Below are positions 42,580 through 52,474 of a DNA stretch of 64,000 nt, one piece after another. The notes under the pieces are model-generated. The model was not told where the DNA came from, did no database searches, and saw nothing but the letters and a program-made list of their open reading frames with translations. The stretch's first letter is position 1; every line of letters begins with the position of its first letter. Origin of the DNA: Pseudomonas sp. KU43P (lineage in GTDB: Bacteria > Pseudomonadota > Gammaproteobacteria > Pseudomonadales > Pseudomonadaceae); assembly GCF_033095865.1 (NCBI RefSeq), contig NZ_AP019365.1:3197501-3261500 (forward strand), in the 5' to 3' direction. Made by a program: the position numbers and the translations under genes.

Positions 42580-42989
42580 GGTGCCGACGGCCCCTTGAGT
42601 TCGACCTGGTTGCCGTCGGGGTCGTAGCAATACAGCGACAGCCCCTCACCTTCGGCACCGTAGCGCTTTTCGGCCGGCTCGACGGCCACTCCGGCTGCCA
42701 GCAGGTACGCGGTGATCGCCTGCTCGTCGAACGGTTCGATGCGCAGGCAGAAATGATGCAGATTGCGCCCTTCGGCCCCCGGCGCCGCGCCACCTGGGCG
42801 CCCCAGCGGACCCTCGAGGGTCACCAGGTCGATCATCGCCGTCCCCGTGGCCAGGTGAACCATCCCCAGGTCTTCGCGCGCTCGGCTGACCGTGCAGCCC
42901 AGCAAATCGCGATAGAACGCCACGCTGCGCGGCAGGTCACGGACCCGCAAAACCAGGTGGTCGATGTGCTTTAGCGTGAACGGTCGCAT
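42576..42989 (-). CDS. VOC family protein (fosfomycin-resistance/glyoxalase-like)
   Basis: The 137-residue VOC protein has LKHIDHLVLRVRDLPRSVAFYRDLLG and YCYDPDGNQVELKG, with His, His (NLHHFCLRI) and Glu positions compatible with a metal site. ATG 42989 has AGGAGA seven bases upstream. It is the first gene of a two-gene unit with the alpha/beta hydrolase. Confidence 0.87.
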   Translation of the reverse strand: MRPFTLKHIDHLVLRVRDLPRSVAFYRDLLGCTVSRAREDLGMVHLATGTAMIDLVTLEGPLGRPGGAAPGAEGRNLHHFCLRIEPFDEQAITAYLLAAGVAVEPAEKRYGAEGEGLSLYCYDPDGNQVELKGPSAP

Positions 42990-43064
42990 GCCAGGTCTCC
43001 TTGTGGCGGTTGCACGGTGGCGTCGACCACCATAGCCCAGGAACCGCCAGGCTGGCCATCCTGC

Positions 43065-43991
43065 TCACTCGTTCACCAGGCGCTGCAACTGCCCGCCTTC
43101 ATGGCGGCTGAGGATGCGCAGGATCTGCTCGGCCAGCGCGCGCTCAGGCGCCTCCAGGTGCAGGTGGTGCCCACCAGGATGCCAGGAGACCCGGGCATGA
43201 TCCGGTAACGCAGGCTCGCGCTGCTCGAAGGCTCCACCCGTGAATGCCCCTTGGCGGCCCAGCAGCAGGTACAGCGGGCAGCGGATTTCCCTGAGCAGAT
43301 CGCAGGCCTCCCGCTCGGTCAGCGGCATCGGCTCGGGCAGCACCAGGCGCGGGTCATGCCGCCAGCAATAACCCTCCCCCACCTGCAGCAGGTCGCGCAG
43401 GGCCAGCAGCCGCGCGGCGTCTTCCGACAATTCGCCATCCAGGCGCTTGCGTCGCTGTTCCAGGGCCGCTTCAAGGTTGTCGAACTGGCTGCCGTCAGGC
43501 GCAGCAAAGCCTTGCAGCTGGCTGCGCTGGACCATGCGCTTAAGCCGGTAGGCACGGGCCAGGTGCTGCACCCGGTCATCCTCGGCAACGGTGAACGGTG
43601 CGCCCATGCCATCCAGGAAGATCATGCTCGCGATGCCACTGGTCATGGCGGCAAGCAGCGAAGCGATGCCAGAGCCCATGCCATGGGCCAACACGTGAAA
43701 CCGCCCCAGGCCCAGGCTGTCGGTCACCGCCAGCATGTCCTCGGCGTGCTCCCAGAGGTAGTAGCCACTGTCGTGGCGGCGGTGGTCGGAACGGCCATGA
43801 CCGACCAGGTCCGGGGCCACCACGAAACATCCCTCGAGCATCGGTGCCAGACGCTCGAACGAAGCGGCGTTATCCAGCCAGCCGTGCAACGCCAGCACCG
43901 GCATACCGTCTTCCGGGCCCCAACAGCGCACGGCAATCTCGATACCGTCAAGGTCCAGCAGATGATCCTTGGGACTGAACGGCGAACGCAT
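43065..43991 (-). CDS. Alpha/beta hydrolase
   Basis: The 308-residue protein has an alpha/beta-hydrolase fold: HGWLDNAASFERLAP oxyanion region, GHGRSDHR, and a nucleophile elbow that reads AHGMGSG, with glycine-methionine in place of the usual Gly-x-Ser-x-Gly serine position. If the alignment is right, the nucleophile is lost or displaced, so activity is uncertain. The late HPGGHHLHLE supplies the histidine. It is a single gene; ATG 43991 follows AGGGAG. Confidence 0.8.
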   Translation of the reverse strand: MRSPFSPKDHLLDLDGIEIAVRCWGPEDGMPVLALHGWLDNAASFERLAPMLEGCFVVAPDLVGHGRSDHRRHDSGYYLWEHAEDMLAVTDSLGLGRFHVLAHGMGSGIASLLAAMTSGIASMIFLDGMGAPFTVAEDDRVQHLARAYRLKRMVQRSQLQGFAAPDGSQFDNLEAALEQRRKRLDGELSEDAARLLALRDLLQVGEGYCWRHDPRLVLPEPMPLTEREACDLLREIRCPLYLLLGRQGAFTGGAFEQREPALPDHARVSWHPGGHHLHLEAPERALAEQILRILSRHEGGQLQRLVNE

Positions 43992-44182
43992 GCTCTCTCT
44001 CCCTGACTGATGCCTGGCGTCTTCTCGTCAGGCCGGCATCCAACCATGACCCAGCCGAGCGACAGCCGCTGGCCCCTTGCCGACAACCACATATGCGTGA
44101 CCGACCGCACTGAGCAGTTATGTACCGCACGGTGCTTGATGATCTGCGGCCCCATAGCGGCTCCTTTCTCCGGAGCGCCAAC

Positions 44183-47100
44183 ATGACCCACACGCCTTAT
44201 CACCACGCGCAGATGGTCCGCACCCTGCCCGACTGGAGCAAGGCCCTGCACCCTGATCACGCCAGCCGAATCGTGCAGAGCCTGCGCAAGGACTACCTGG
44301 ATGCAGAAGGTGTCGCCTACCCTTGGTACACCCAGGCCAATAGCCTCACCCGCGAAGCCTTGCAGAGGGCCATCGCCAAACGCGACAACAGCCGCAATGC
44401 CTTGCAGGCTGCCTTGAAGCCATTGCAAGGCGTCACCGAGTACTGCACGCCGCTGCTCGAAGATCACTTGAAGCTCGACACCCCGGTCAGCCAGGCGCAG
44501 TACGTGCATCAAGCGACCAAGGTCAAGCTGCCGAAAGGTACACCTGGCGGCCCTAAGGCACCTTCGGAACTGAACGAGATCGTGGCCGATGGCGCCCCGC
44601 AGTACCGCAGCCTGCTGGAAGCGGCCCTGCACAACTTCGAGGGCACCAGCGACACCACGCGGCTCAGCCGCTTGCAGCGCAGCCGCCAGGACATCATGCC
44701 AATCGCCGGCCTGACGCTGCCTCGCTTCATCGAAGCGTGCCGCACAGTGGACCTTGGCCAACGCTATCAGGAGCACCTGGGCACGGTGTTCGAAGGCGAA
44801 AACAAAGACCGGCTTCATGCCCTGGCTGTCCAGGCACGACGTGATGAGTTCCGTGTCCAGGTCCGTATCGCCACATGCAAGGGCCTGCTCAGTGCCCCCC
44901 AATCATTGGCGCTGCACGGGATATGTGCAGACGATGCCAACGCTCCCACGACCTATGAGGGCCGCTCCCTGCGCTGCTGGCAGCTGTTGCTGCTCGGCGT
45001 ACCTATTCATGAACTGCTGTTCATCGCGCCAAAGACCAACGGCAAGCATGACCCGGTATTCCTCTACAACCCGGTCGATGAAGACCCGATCAGAGGGTTT
45101 GCCTCCTTGGGCGATGCCTACAAGCACCTGCGCACCCAATTGCTGGACAGGGCCTACCGCGCACGCTTCATCGCCCTTGCCCTGCAGGAGCAGCAAGCGG
45201 ATCTGAACACCAAGCTCATGGGCGAACTGTTCAGCAACGCCGACGAAGCGCCCGACAAGCCACTGATACCTGACACTTCGACGCATCTTGAAGTCATCGA
45301 AAAGGCCTTGCCTGTCCGGCCGTGGGCGTCCCTGGAGTCGAATCACCTGATCAGGCTCAAGGCCGATGCGCGAAGAATCGCAGTCCCCACAGCGGATGTG
45401 GACGCCAACGTACGCCTGCGCGACCTGGAACACTGGTTCGAACTTGGCATGACCGTGCTCAACGTCGCGGCCATGTTCGTGCCATGCCTGAACCCGATCA
45501 TGCTCACACTCGGTGCCTCGCAAATCATGGAAAGTGTCTTCGAGGGCATCTCGGCCTGGGAGGAAGGCGATAACGCACAGGCCTTGGCGCAATTGGAATC
45601 GGTGTTGCTGAACGTCGCGCTCGTCGGTGCGATAGGCGCAGGCGCGGTGGCCCTGAAAGCCTCCGGATTCGTCGATGGCCTGCAGAGTATCGTTAAGGAC
45701 GGTAAAGACCAGTTGTGGAACGGCTCCCTGAAAGACTATGTGAACACCACCTCGATTCCGCCGCACCTTGAACCCGATTCCATGGGCCGCTACGCGTTGG
45801 ATGGCCGCTACTACGTGCGACTGGATGGCGAACTGTACGAACAGGTGCAAGAGGACGGCCGCTGGCAGATAAACCACCCACAAGACCCACAAGCCTACCG
45901 ACCAGCCTTGGTGGACAACGAAGCAGGCAGCTGGCGCTCGGTTCATGAAAACCCTGTTGAATGGGACCAGCAACGTTTGTTGCGGCGCCTGGGGCCGATC
46001 AGCGACGGCCTCGATGACACAGAACTGGACGCAGCGATGAAATGCACCGGCGAGCGCAGCGATACACTGCGTCATGCCCAGGTTGGCGCACAATGCCCCC
46101 CCGCGCTGCTGGCCGATGTCATCGACCGCTTGAGGTCTAACCGCCAGGTAGACGACATCATCGACCGGGTGCGCCATGGCAAGGCGCTCGCAGCTTACAA
46201 GAACTTTGCGCTGCCTAGCCTGACGGAGCTCGATGGCTGGCCGCAGCAGTACGTGATCAAGGCCTACCGTGGGCCGGAAAGCTGGGGAGAAAGCACGCTC
46301 TACGGGCAGGTGGATCAGGCCGCTCCGGTGCCGATCGAGATCAACCGCAGTGAACTGGAGAACGGCCAGCTCAGCGAGCGAGTCGTGGCACAACTGGATG
46401 ATGACGCCATCAACAGGCTTTTACCTCAAGGTACCGACATGGCCGATCAGGCCAAGGCGTTGAGCGAAAAGCTCGCACGGCACCTTGAAAACGAACGCAA
46501 AGCGCTGTTCGATCGACTGTACACCCGTGATACCGCCGTCCTGTCCGAGAAAGCCCAGGTCATCGCCGCGCAGTTTCCCAGCGTGCCCCACCGAGCCATC
46601 GAGCAGATCATGGCCAGGACCAGCGCCAGCGAACGCTTGCACCTGGGCAATGGCCGAGTGCCCCTGCGCGTTGCCGAGGAGGCCCGGGCGCTGCAAGCTC
46701 ACGCCCGGCTGGACAAGGCCCTGCTGGGGCTCTATCGGCCAGCGCTGGCCAACACCGATAGCGCGGTATTGGACGCAGCCCTTGAAACCGAACATCCCCA
46801 CGCCGATGCGCTGCAACGCTTCGAGATCGCTGCTGCCGACCGGCCCCAGGCGGCCAGGCTGATCGGCCAGCAGCCGATCAGGCCAGGCTATCGTTCGCCG
46901 ATGCGCCTGGCCGATGGGCGAACTGGCTATCCGCTCAGCGGTCGTCTACGTTGGCCCAACACGGCTGATCGACGGCTACGCGCGCTCTATCCAAGCCTAA
47001 GTGCAAGCGAGCGTAATGCCTTGCTGGGCCAGTTGCGCCAGCGCGGCGATGTCGCTGGACAGATCCGTGCACTGGAAATCGAACGCAACACACTCGACAA

Positions 47101-49054
47101 CAGCCTGCGCGATTGGCAGAACCAGGGCCCCGAAGACCAGCGCGCCGAACGTGGCGTGTTGCGCGAGCTGATCAACAACGCCTGGCGCCGGGACGAGCCT
47201 GACACCCTGACCCTGCAAGCACTGGATATCGAATCCTTGCCGTCGTTGCCCGCGCGGTTCGATCACATCACCACGGTGAACATCCGCAACCTTGGCATCC
47301 GCCACATCCCGGCGGACTTCTTCCAGAGCTTCCCTTCACTGCGCACACTTCGCCTGGCGCAAAGCCCTGAGCTGGACTTCGAAGAGGTGTTTCATGCGCT
47401 CGCCTCCACCCCCCAGCTGGAAGCGCTGGAACTGGGCAACAACCAACTAGGCGCCCTGACCGAGAGCATGCGCCAGCGCCTGGCTGGCCTGACCCGCCTG
47501 CGGCGGTTGAGCTTGCGCCTCAACAGGCTGCAGGTTTCCGATGCAGACCTACAGACCATCACGCAGTTGCCCCTGGAGCGCCTTGACCTGGAAAACAACG
47601 ACATTGCCCTGACCCCAGCCTTGGCAGCACGCTTCTCCAACCTGACCCGCCTGCGCGACTTGCGCCTGACCAACAACCCCCTGCAGCATGCACCCGACCT
47701 GACCGGCCTGACCCGCCTGGCCAACCTTCGCCTGCGCAACTGCCTGCTGCAGACCTGGCCACGCGGGCTCACGGCGCTGATGACGCAAGCTGACCTGCAG
47801 TTGCGCTACCTGAGCCTGAGCTACAACCCCATTGCCGAGCTGGTGGACCTCGAGCCGATTCTCACCAGCCCCTTCGCCGAGGCCGTACGCTCAGGACAAG
47901 ACAATGGCCATTGGGACTTCACTGCCAATGACCTGGATGCACAGAGCAATCGCAGGCTAGGTGCCACGGGGGTCGTCATCGACAGCGAAAACGAGCTGGC
48001 GGCCGCTGCCGAAGATTTCTGGCCGCAGCATGCCAACGATGAACAGCGCGCGCTCTGGAACGAACTGTTCGAAGGGGATGCCAATCGCCATCTACGCGAC
48101 GTGGTCGAACGCGTCGCAGGTTCGGCGCAGGCTCAGAACAATCTGCCCGAGTTGACTGACCAAGTCTGGCAACTGCTTGAGCAGGCCGGTCGAGATGAGG
48201 AGCTGCGTACGCATCTGGACACGGTCGCGCAAGATTATCCGCCAACCTGCGGCGACGCCGGGACCGATGGCTTCAGCGCCCTCGAACTCGAAGCACTGGC
48301 CTTCAGGGAGATTGCCGAAGAAGCCGACCGCCCCGCCTACCTGTTCAACTTCTTCAGAAAGCTCTATCGCCGCGAAATGGTCAATGCACTGGGCGAGCGG
48401 ATTCAACTCGCCCGCCTGGCACGCCAAGCTCGTCTGCTGGAACTGGACCGACTTCCCCCCGAGGCGCAGCCTACGGACCTGGCCGTTCCGGCACTGGACG
48501 AACTCGACAGGCTCACTGACGATGACCTTCTGCAGGGCGGAACGGACCTGATCGAAATCCGCCTGGCGTTGCGCCAATTGTTGGCGCTGGGGCTGGATTT
48601 TCCGGAAACCAGCCAAGGTATGCTCTACCGCACCGAAGCCATGATTTCAGGACGGGTGGCAAGCAACGTCGAACACGCGGTCCTCGCGCTCGACGAAACG
48701 GCCGCCGGGCGCAGGGACTGGATTGCCCGACAACCCAGCTGGCAGCGCTACCTCAGCCAACACTTTGCCGAGCGTTTCATGGCCCTGGACGAACGCTGGT
48801 ACCAGGGCATCCAGTACCTGGACTACTGCCTGGATGCAGAGAACGAAGCAGTAACGTCGCTGGATCAGGCGGTCTTGCGGGCAATCACTGATGTGATGCC
48901 CGAGGCGCCGCTGGATGATGCTGGCCAATTGCGCAGAATGGACTTGGGAAGCGCAGACTACGACCAGGCCAGCCGGCGTCTGAACACCGGCCGCGATCAG
49001 GATCGTCAGGCGTTGTTCGAACAGCTGACCCGCGATCAGGACTGGAACGACTGA
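44183..49054 (+). CDS. LRR protein with C-terminal NEL-type E3 ubiquitin ligase domain (effector/toxin-like)
   Basis: The 1623-residue protein has three parts. Residues 1-1000 resemble the dermonecrotic-toxin-like N-terminal region (DUF6543 type) of large Pseudomonas toxins, with a hydrophobic stretch at about 425-510 (TVLNVAAMFVPCLNPIML; LLNVALVGAIGAGAVAL). Residues about 1010-1215 are leucine-rich repeats (LEALELGNNQL, LRRLSLRLNRL, LERLDLENNDI, LRDLRLTNNPL, LRYLSLSYNPI). Residues about 1270-1600 resemble the NEL domain of IpaH/SspH ligases, with the putative catalytic cysteine Cys1356 in TCGDAG (family pattern CxD). Such enzymes ubiquitinate eukaryotic host proteins. ATG 44183 has GGAG eight bases upstream. 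There is no secretion signal or secretion system nearby. Confidence 0.85.
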   Translation: MTHTPYHHAQMVRTLPDWSKALHPDHASRIVQSLRKDYLDAEGVAYPWYTQANSLTREALQRAIAKRDNSRNALQAALKPLQGVTEYCTPLLEDHLKLDTPVSQAQYVHQATKVKLPKGTPGGPKAPSELNEIVADGAPQYRSLLEAALHNFEGTSDTTRLSRLQRSRQDIMPIAGLTLPRFIEACRTVDLGQRYQEHLGTVFEGENKDRLHALAVQARRDEFRVQVRIATCKGLLSAPQSLALHGICADDANAPTTYEGRSLRCWQLLLLGVPIHELLFIAPKTNGKHDPVFLYNPVDEDPIRGFASLGDAYKHLRTQLLDRAYRARFIALALQEQQADLNTKLMGELFSNADEAPDKPLIPDTSTHLEVIEKALPVRPWASLESNHLIRLKADARRIAVPTADVDANVRLRDLEHWFELGMTVLNVAAMFVPCLNPIMLTLGASQIMESVFEGISAWEEGDNAQALAQLESVLLNVALVGAIGAGAVALKASGFVDGLQSIVKDGKDQLWNGSLKDYVNTTSIPPHLEPDSMGRYALDGRYYVRLDGELYEQVQEDGRWQINHPQDPQAYRPALVDNEAGSWRSVHENPVEWDQQRLLRRLGPISDGLDDTELDAAMKCTGERSDTLRHAQVGAQCPPALLADVIDRLRSNRQVDDIIDRVRHGKALAAYKNFALPSLTELDGWPQQYVIKAYRGPESWGESTLYGQVDQAAPVPIEINRSELENGQLSERVVAQLDDDAINRLLPQGTDMADQAKALSEKLARHLENERKALFDRLYTRDTAVLSEKAQVIAAQFPSVPHRAIEQIMARTSASERLHLGNGRVPLRVAEEARALQAHARLDKALLGLYRPALANTDSAVLDAALETEHPHADALQRFEIAAADRPQAARLIGQQPIRPGYRSPMRLADGRTGYPLSGRLRWPNTADRRLRALYPSLSASERNALLGQLRQRGDVAGQIRALEIERNTLDNSLRDWQNQGPEDQRAERGVLRELINNAWRRDEPDTLTLQALDIESLPSLPARFDHITTVNIRNLGIRHIPADFFQSFPSLRTLRLAQSPELDFEEVFHALASTPQLEALELGNNQLGALTESMRQRLAGLTRLRRLSLRLNRLQVSDADLQTITQLPLERLDLENNDIALTPALAARFSNLTRLRDLRLTNNPLQHAPDLTGLTRLANLRLRNCLLQTWPRGLTALMTQADLQLRYLSLSYNPIAELVDLEPILTSPFAEAVRSGQDNGHWDFTANDLDAQSNRRLGATGVVIDSENELAAAAEDFWPQHANDEQRALWNELFEGDANRHLRDVVERVAGSAQAQNNLPELTDQVWQLLEQAGRDEELRTHLDTVAQDYPPTCGDAGTDGFSALELEALAFREIAEEADRPAYLFNFFRKLYRREMVNALGERIQLARLARQARLLELDRLPPEAQPTDLAVPALDELDRLTDDDLLQGGTDLIEIRLALRQLLALGLDFPETSQGMLYRTEAMISGRVASNVEHAVLALDETAAGRRDWIARQPSWQRYLSQHFAERFMALDERWYQGIQYLDYCLDAENEAVTSLDQAVLRAITDVMPEAPLDDAGQLRRMDLGSADYDQASRRLNTGRDQDRQALFEQLTRDQDWND

Positions 49055-49060
49055 ACCTCG

Positions 49061-51565
49061 CTACTGGCCGCGCAGGTCTTCGAAGAACGCCTGCCGTCCA
49101 TCTACCTGGCTCGAGGCACGCGGCGCCGTCGCCGCGTCGCCGTTGGCCGCTTCCACATGCCAATAGCAGTGCCTGACCGCCCGGGTCACCGCCACGTAGG
49201 CCAGGCGCTGCACTTCCTCCTTCTGCGCCGTGTCGAACGGCTGGGCATCGCCGGCGCGGCCAAGGCCGGCCTGGCGATACACCTGGTTCTTGTACGGCGA
49301 GCTGGTCAGGTACTGGCAATCACCGAGCATGAACACCGCATCGGCCTGCAGGCCCTTGGCGCTGTGGTAGGTGAGCTGACGCAGGCGCCGCTGTTCGGCG
49401 GGCAACGCAGCTTCAGCCTGCAATACGCTGTGCAGGTGCTCACTCATCAGCGCTTTGTCGCTGCCTTTGCGGTACAGCATCATCACCGACTCGCCACGCT
49501 GGTAATGCTCGATCAGCGTCTGCCCCAGCGCCGCCTCGTCGCGCTCGAACACCTTGACCGGCGAACCTGGCAGCTCGGCCGCTGGTCCTGCGGCACGAGC
49601 CTTCTTGCCGGCGATGGCCGGCGCGCCCTTGACCAGGTGCTCGGCCGCATCGATCACCTGCTGCTGGCAGCGGTAGTTGTCGACCAGCATCACCCGGGTA
49701 TTTGCCGGCGACGGGAAGGCCTTGGTGAACTCCATGAAGTACTTCGGCGAACTGCCGCGCCAGCCATAGATCGACTGCCAATCGTCACCCACGCACATCA
49801 GCGACGAATGCTGGGCATGGCGCCCGGTGTGCATGGCAGGGCCACGGCGCCGGATCTCGGCCAGGCTGGCACGCAGCCAACTGACGATCTGCGGCGAAAC
49901 GTCCTGGAACTCGTCGATCATCAGGTGCGCCAGCGGGCGCAGCAGCGGGTCGGGCAGCAGTTGCAGGTTTTCCGGGTTGTTCTCGCCGAACAAGGCGAAC
50001 ATGCGGTTGTAGCTCATCACCGGTGGCGACTGGTTCAGCAAGTGCGCTTCCAGTGCTCGCCAGTACAGGGCCAGGGCCTCGAAGAACAGCGCGTCGGGGT
50101 CGCCGGTCGGGAAGCTCATCGCCGCCACGGCACCGTTCACCTCCAGGCCCAGGTTCTCGATGAAACTGGCAGCGCCGACGAAGGCGTCGAGCAGCGGCGC
50201 CGGGGCCAGATCACCTTTGACCTTGTACTCGAAACCGGGGCCGGCCACCGCATCGCCGGCCAGCGACGCGGCCAGACGCCGGGCCATGGCGTAGTTGTCC
50301 AGCCAGATCAGCGGCTTGTCGCAGAAGGCCTGCAACAAGGTGCGCTTCACCGCCCATTCCGCTCGGACTGCCAGCTTGGCGCCAGGTCGCTGGTACTGGG
50401 CACTTTCGGACGGGTCGAAACCCAGCACGACCCAGGCATCCAGCCCTTCCAGTCGGCCATGAACATGAAAGCGGCTGCCGCGGATCTCGACGGTTTCGCG
50501 GCACGGTTCGATGCCCTTGATCGGCCAGGCACCCGCGGCGAACCACAGATCCTCGATCACGTCGCACAGTTCTTCGTCACGTTGTGCGGCCAGTTGCGTT
50601 ACCTGCACGCGTTTCTGCACGTCGGGGTGGTCCGGGTCCAGCGGCTTGAGCTGCAAGGCTTCACGGCGCAGGGTGGCGATGATTTCGGCAAAGCGCGGGC
50701 TTTCGGCAAGCAGGTCACGGTAGCAGAGGTTGAGCTGCTGACGCTGGGCATCGTTCAGGCGCAGGTCGAAAGGGTTGCTTTGGGCCTCGGCTTCGCGGCC
50801 GGCAGGCATCTCGTTGCCCAGGTTCTCGAAGGCGCGCAACTGGCCAAAGCCTGGCAGGCTGCGCACCAGCGGCAGAATGCGCGAGTGGAAGGTGCGCACC
50901 AGTTCGCGGGCGCGGGCCGGTTGCAGGTCGAGTTGCCACAGGGCGAACACCTGCACCAGGCGCTTGATGAAGTCCTTGCGCGACTCGCGGGTGAAGGTGA
51001 CCACGGTCATCGCGTCCAGTTCGTAGCCCAGGTAGTGGCGCAATAGCAGGATACGCAGCACCAGCGAGGTGGACTTGCCCGCCCCCGCGCCCGCCACCAC
51101 ACAGGTGGAGGGCGTTTCGCTGAAGATCAGCTTCCACTGGGCGGCACTGGGCTGCGCCTCGGCGGGCAGGCGCTGGGCCACGTCAGCCTTGAAGCGCTTC
51201 TTCAGCTCGGCGGTCAACGGCAGGCGCCAGTCGTCGAACAGGTTGTCGTCCTGGCCGGGCACAGCGGCGTGGTCAGGGCGCGAATCGCGGATCACCAGCA
51301 CCTGCCGCCCGGCTTCGTAACCCTCTGCCCGCCCCTGCTCGAAGCCTTCGCGCAGGCCATCGGCATGGCCAACGCGCTGACCGCTGGCATGACCGTGGAA
51401 CCAGGAGTCGCGGTGTTGCGCCTGCAGGCGGGTCAGGCCACGGCCCAGCAGGCGCGCAGCGAGGCGGCGAAACCAGGGCAGTTGGGCAGGTGGGGTCAGT
51501 TCGGCGAGGGCCTGGGGTTGCTCGTGGGCCACGGTCACTCCGTTGAAATTCGAATCAAGACGCAT
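49061..51565 (-). CDS. UvrD/Rep-family ATP-dependent DNA helicase (HelD-like)
   Basis: The 834-residue superfamily 1A helicase has an N-terminal region unlike UvrD (residues 1-140), then Walker A GAGAGKST, motif Ia VVTFTRESRKDF, Walker B MIDEFQDVSP, motif III GDDWQSIYGWRG, motif IV VDNYRC, motif V TYHSAKGLQADAVF and motif VI AYVAVTRA. The long inserted region between motifs Ia and II fits helicase IV-like enzymes. ATG 51565 is chosen; the frame continues to a TTG at 51583. It ends seven bases after the convergent NEL gene. Confidence 0.9.
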   Translation of the reverse strand: MRLDSNFNGVTVAHEQPQALAELTPPAQLPWFRRLAARLLGRGLTRLQAQHRDSWFHGHASGQRVGHADGLREGFEQGRAEGYEAGRQVLVIRDSRPDHAAVPGQDDNLFDDWRLPLTAELKKRFKADVAQRLPAEAQPSAAQWKLIFSETPSTCVVAGAGAGKSTSLVLRILLLRHYLGYELDAMTVVTFTRESRKDFIKRLVQVFALWQLDLQPARARELVRTFHSRILPLVRSLPGFGQLRAFENLGNEMPAGREAEAQSNPFDLRLNDAQRQQLNLCYRDLLAESPRFAEIIATLRREALQLKPLDPDHPDVQKRVQVTQLAAQRDEELCDVIEDLWFAAGAWPIKGIEPCRETVEIRGSRFHVHGRLEGLDAWVVLGFDPSESAQYQRPGAKLAVRAEWAVKRTLLQAFCDKPLIWLDNYAMARRLAASLAGDAVAGPGFEYKVKGDLAPAPLLDAFVGAASFIENLGLEVNGAVAAMSFPTGDPDALFFEALALYWRALEAHLLNQSPPVMSYNRMFALFGENNPENLQLLPDPLLRPLAHLMIDEFQDVSPQIVSWLRASLAEIRRRGPAMHTGRHAQHSSLMCVGDDWQSIYGWRGSSPKYFMEFTKAFPSPANTRVMLVDNYRCQQQVIDAAEHLVKGAPAIAGKKARAAGPAAELPGSPVKVFERDEAALGQTLIEHYQRGESVMMLYRKGSDKALMSEHLHSVLQAEAALPAEQRRLRQLTYHSAKGLQADAVFMLGDCQYLTSSPYKNQVYRQAGLGRAGDAQPFDTAQKEEVQRLAYVAVTRAVRHCYWHVEAANGDAATAPRASSQVDGRQAFFEDLRGQ

Positions 51566-51751
51566 GTTCGCCCCATCCGCCAAAAATCGCCAGCGATTGC
51601 TTTCAGATCAGTGGATTAGGCGACGAACCGGAGAATGAATCGCGAATATAACTATCTACTAATACGATAATAATTAGCCGATATTTACGCTTATTTTCGA
51701 TCTTTCTTTGGCGCATCATGGCCTCATTCCACTGATTCAAGGAGTACGACC
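51566..51751. other. AT-rich divergent promoter region
   Basis: The stretch 51640-51715 is much richer in A+T than the rest of the window (TACTAATACGATAATAATTA) and lies between the divergent helicase and pirin genes. It probably carries both promoters; no specific operator is recognised. Confidence 0.5.
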
Positions 51752-52450
51752 ATGCTGCAACTGCGACCCTTCGAAAGCCTTGGCCACGCCAACCACGGCT
51801 GGCTAGACGCTCACCACCACTTCTCGTTCGCCGAGTACCACGACCCGGCCCGCATGCACTGGGGCAACCTGCGCGTGTGGAACGACGACCTGATCGCTGC
51901 CGGCAGCGGCTTCCCGCCACACCCGCACCGCGACATGGAGATCATTACCTATGTCCGCGAAGGGGCCATCAGCCACCAGGACAACCTGGGCAACAAAGGC
52001 CGTACCGAGGCCGGTGACGTGCAGGTGATGAGCGCCGGCAGCGGTATCGTGCACAGCGAATACAACCTGGAAAACATCGATACGCGAATCTTCCAGATCT
52101 GGATCATCCCTGAGCGAGTTGGCGATGCACCGTCGTGGGGGACGCGGCCGTTCCCGAAAGGTGAGCGTGGCGAAGGCTTCGTGACCCTGGCCAGTGGCCG
52201 AGCGGGCGATGAAGAGAGCCTGCAGATTCGCACCGATGCACGGCTGGTGGCGGCGACCCTGAAGGCCGGGGAAACGGCTGAATACCGCTTCGATGCCGGG
52301 CGCCGGGGTTACCTGGTGCCAGCCAAGGGGCTGGTGGAGGTCAACGGGGTGCAGGCCAAGGCTCGGGATGGCGTGGCCATCGAGCAAGAGGACGTGCTGC
52401 GGGTGACTGCCATGGAAGACAGCGAGATCGTACTGGTCGATGTCGCTTGA
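51752..52450 (+). CDS. Pirin-family protein
   Basis: The 232-residue bicupin has the pirin metal site HHHFSFAEYHDP and PHPHRDMEIITYV, then QVMSAGSGIVHSEYN. Its length and single N-terminal iron site match YhaK/pirin proteins, some of which show quercetinase-like activity; the role here is unknown. AAGGAG lies at 51740-51745, seven bases before the ATG. Confidence 0.93.
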   Translation: MLQLRPFESLGHANHGWLDAHHHFSFAEYHDPARMHWGNLRVWNDDLIAAGSGFPPHPHRDMEIITYVREGAISHQDNLGNKGRTEAGDVQVMSAGSGIVHSEYNLENIDTRIFQIWIIPERVGDAPSWGTRPFPKGERGEGFVTLASGRAGDEESLQIRTDARLVAATLKAGETAEYRFDAGRRGYLVPAKGLVEVNGVQAKARDGVAIEQEDVLRVTAMEDSEIVLVDVA

Positions 52451-52474
52451 TTGAGCGGGGCCGCTGTGCGGCCC

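Noticed and set aside
44183..49054. NEL protein as part of a type III secretion island
   Set aside because: Neighbouring genes are a hydrolase and a helicase with normal composition; no chaperone, needle or hrp-like genes are in the window.
49157..51046. 629-codon plus-strand frame
   Set aside because: Antisense to the UvrD-like helicase; no recognisable domain.
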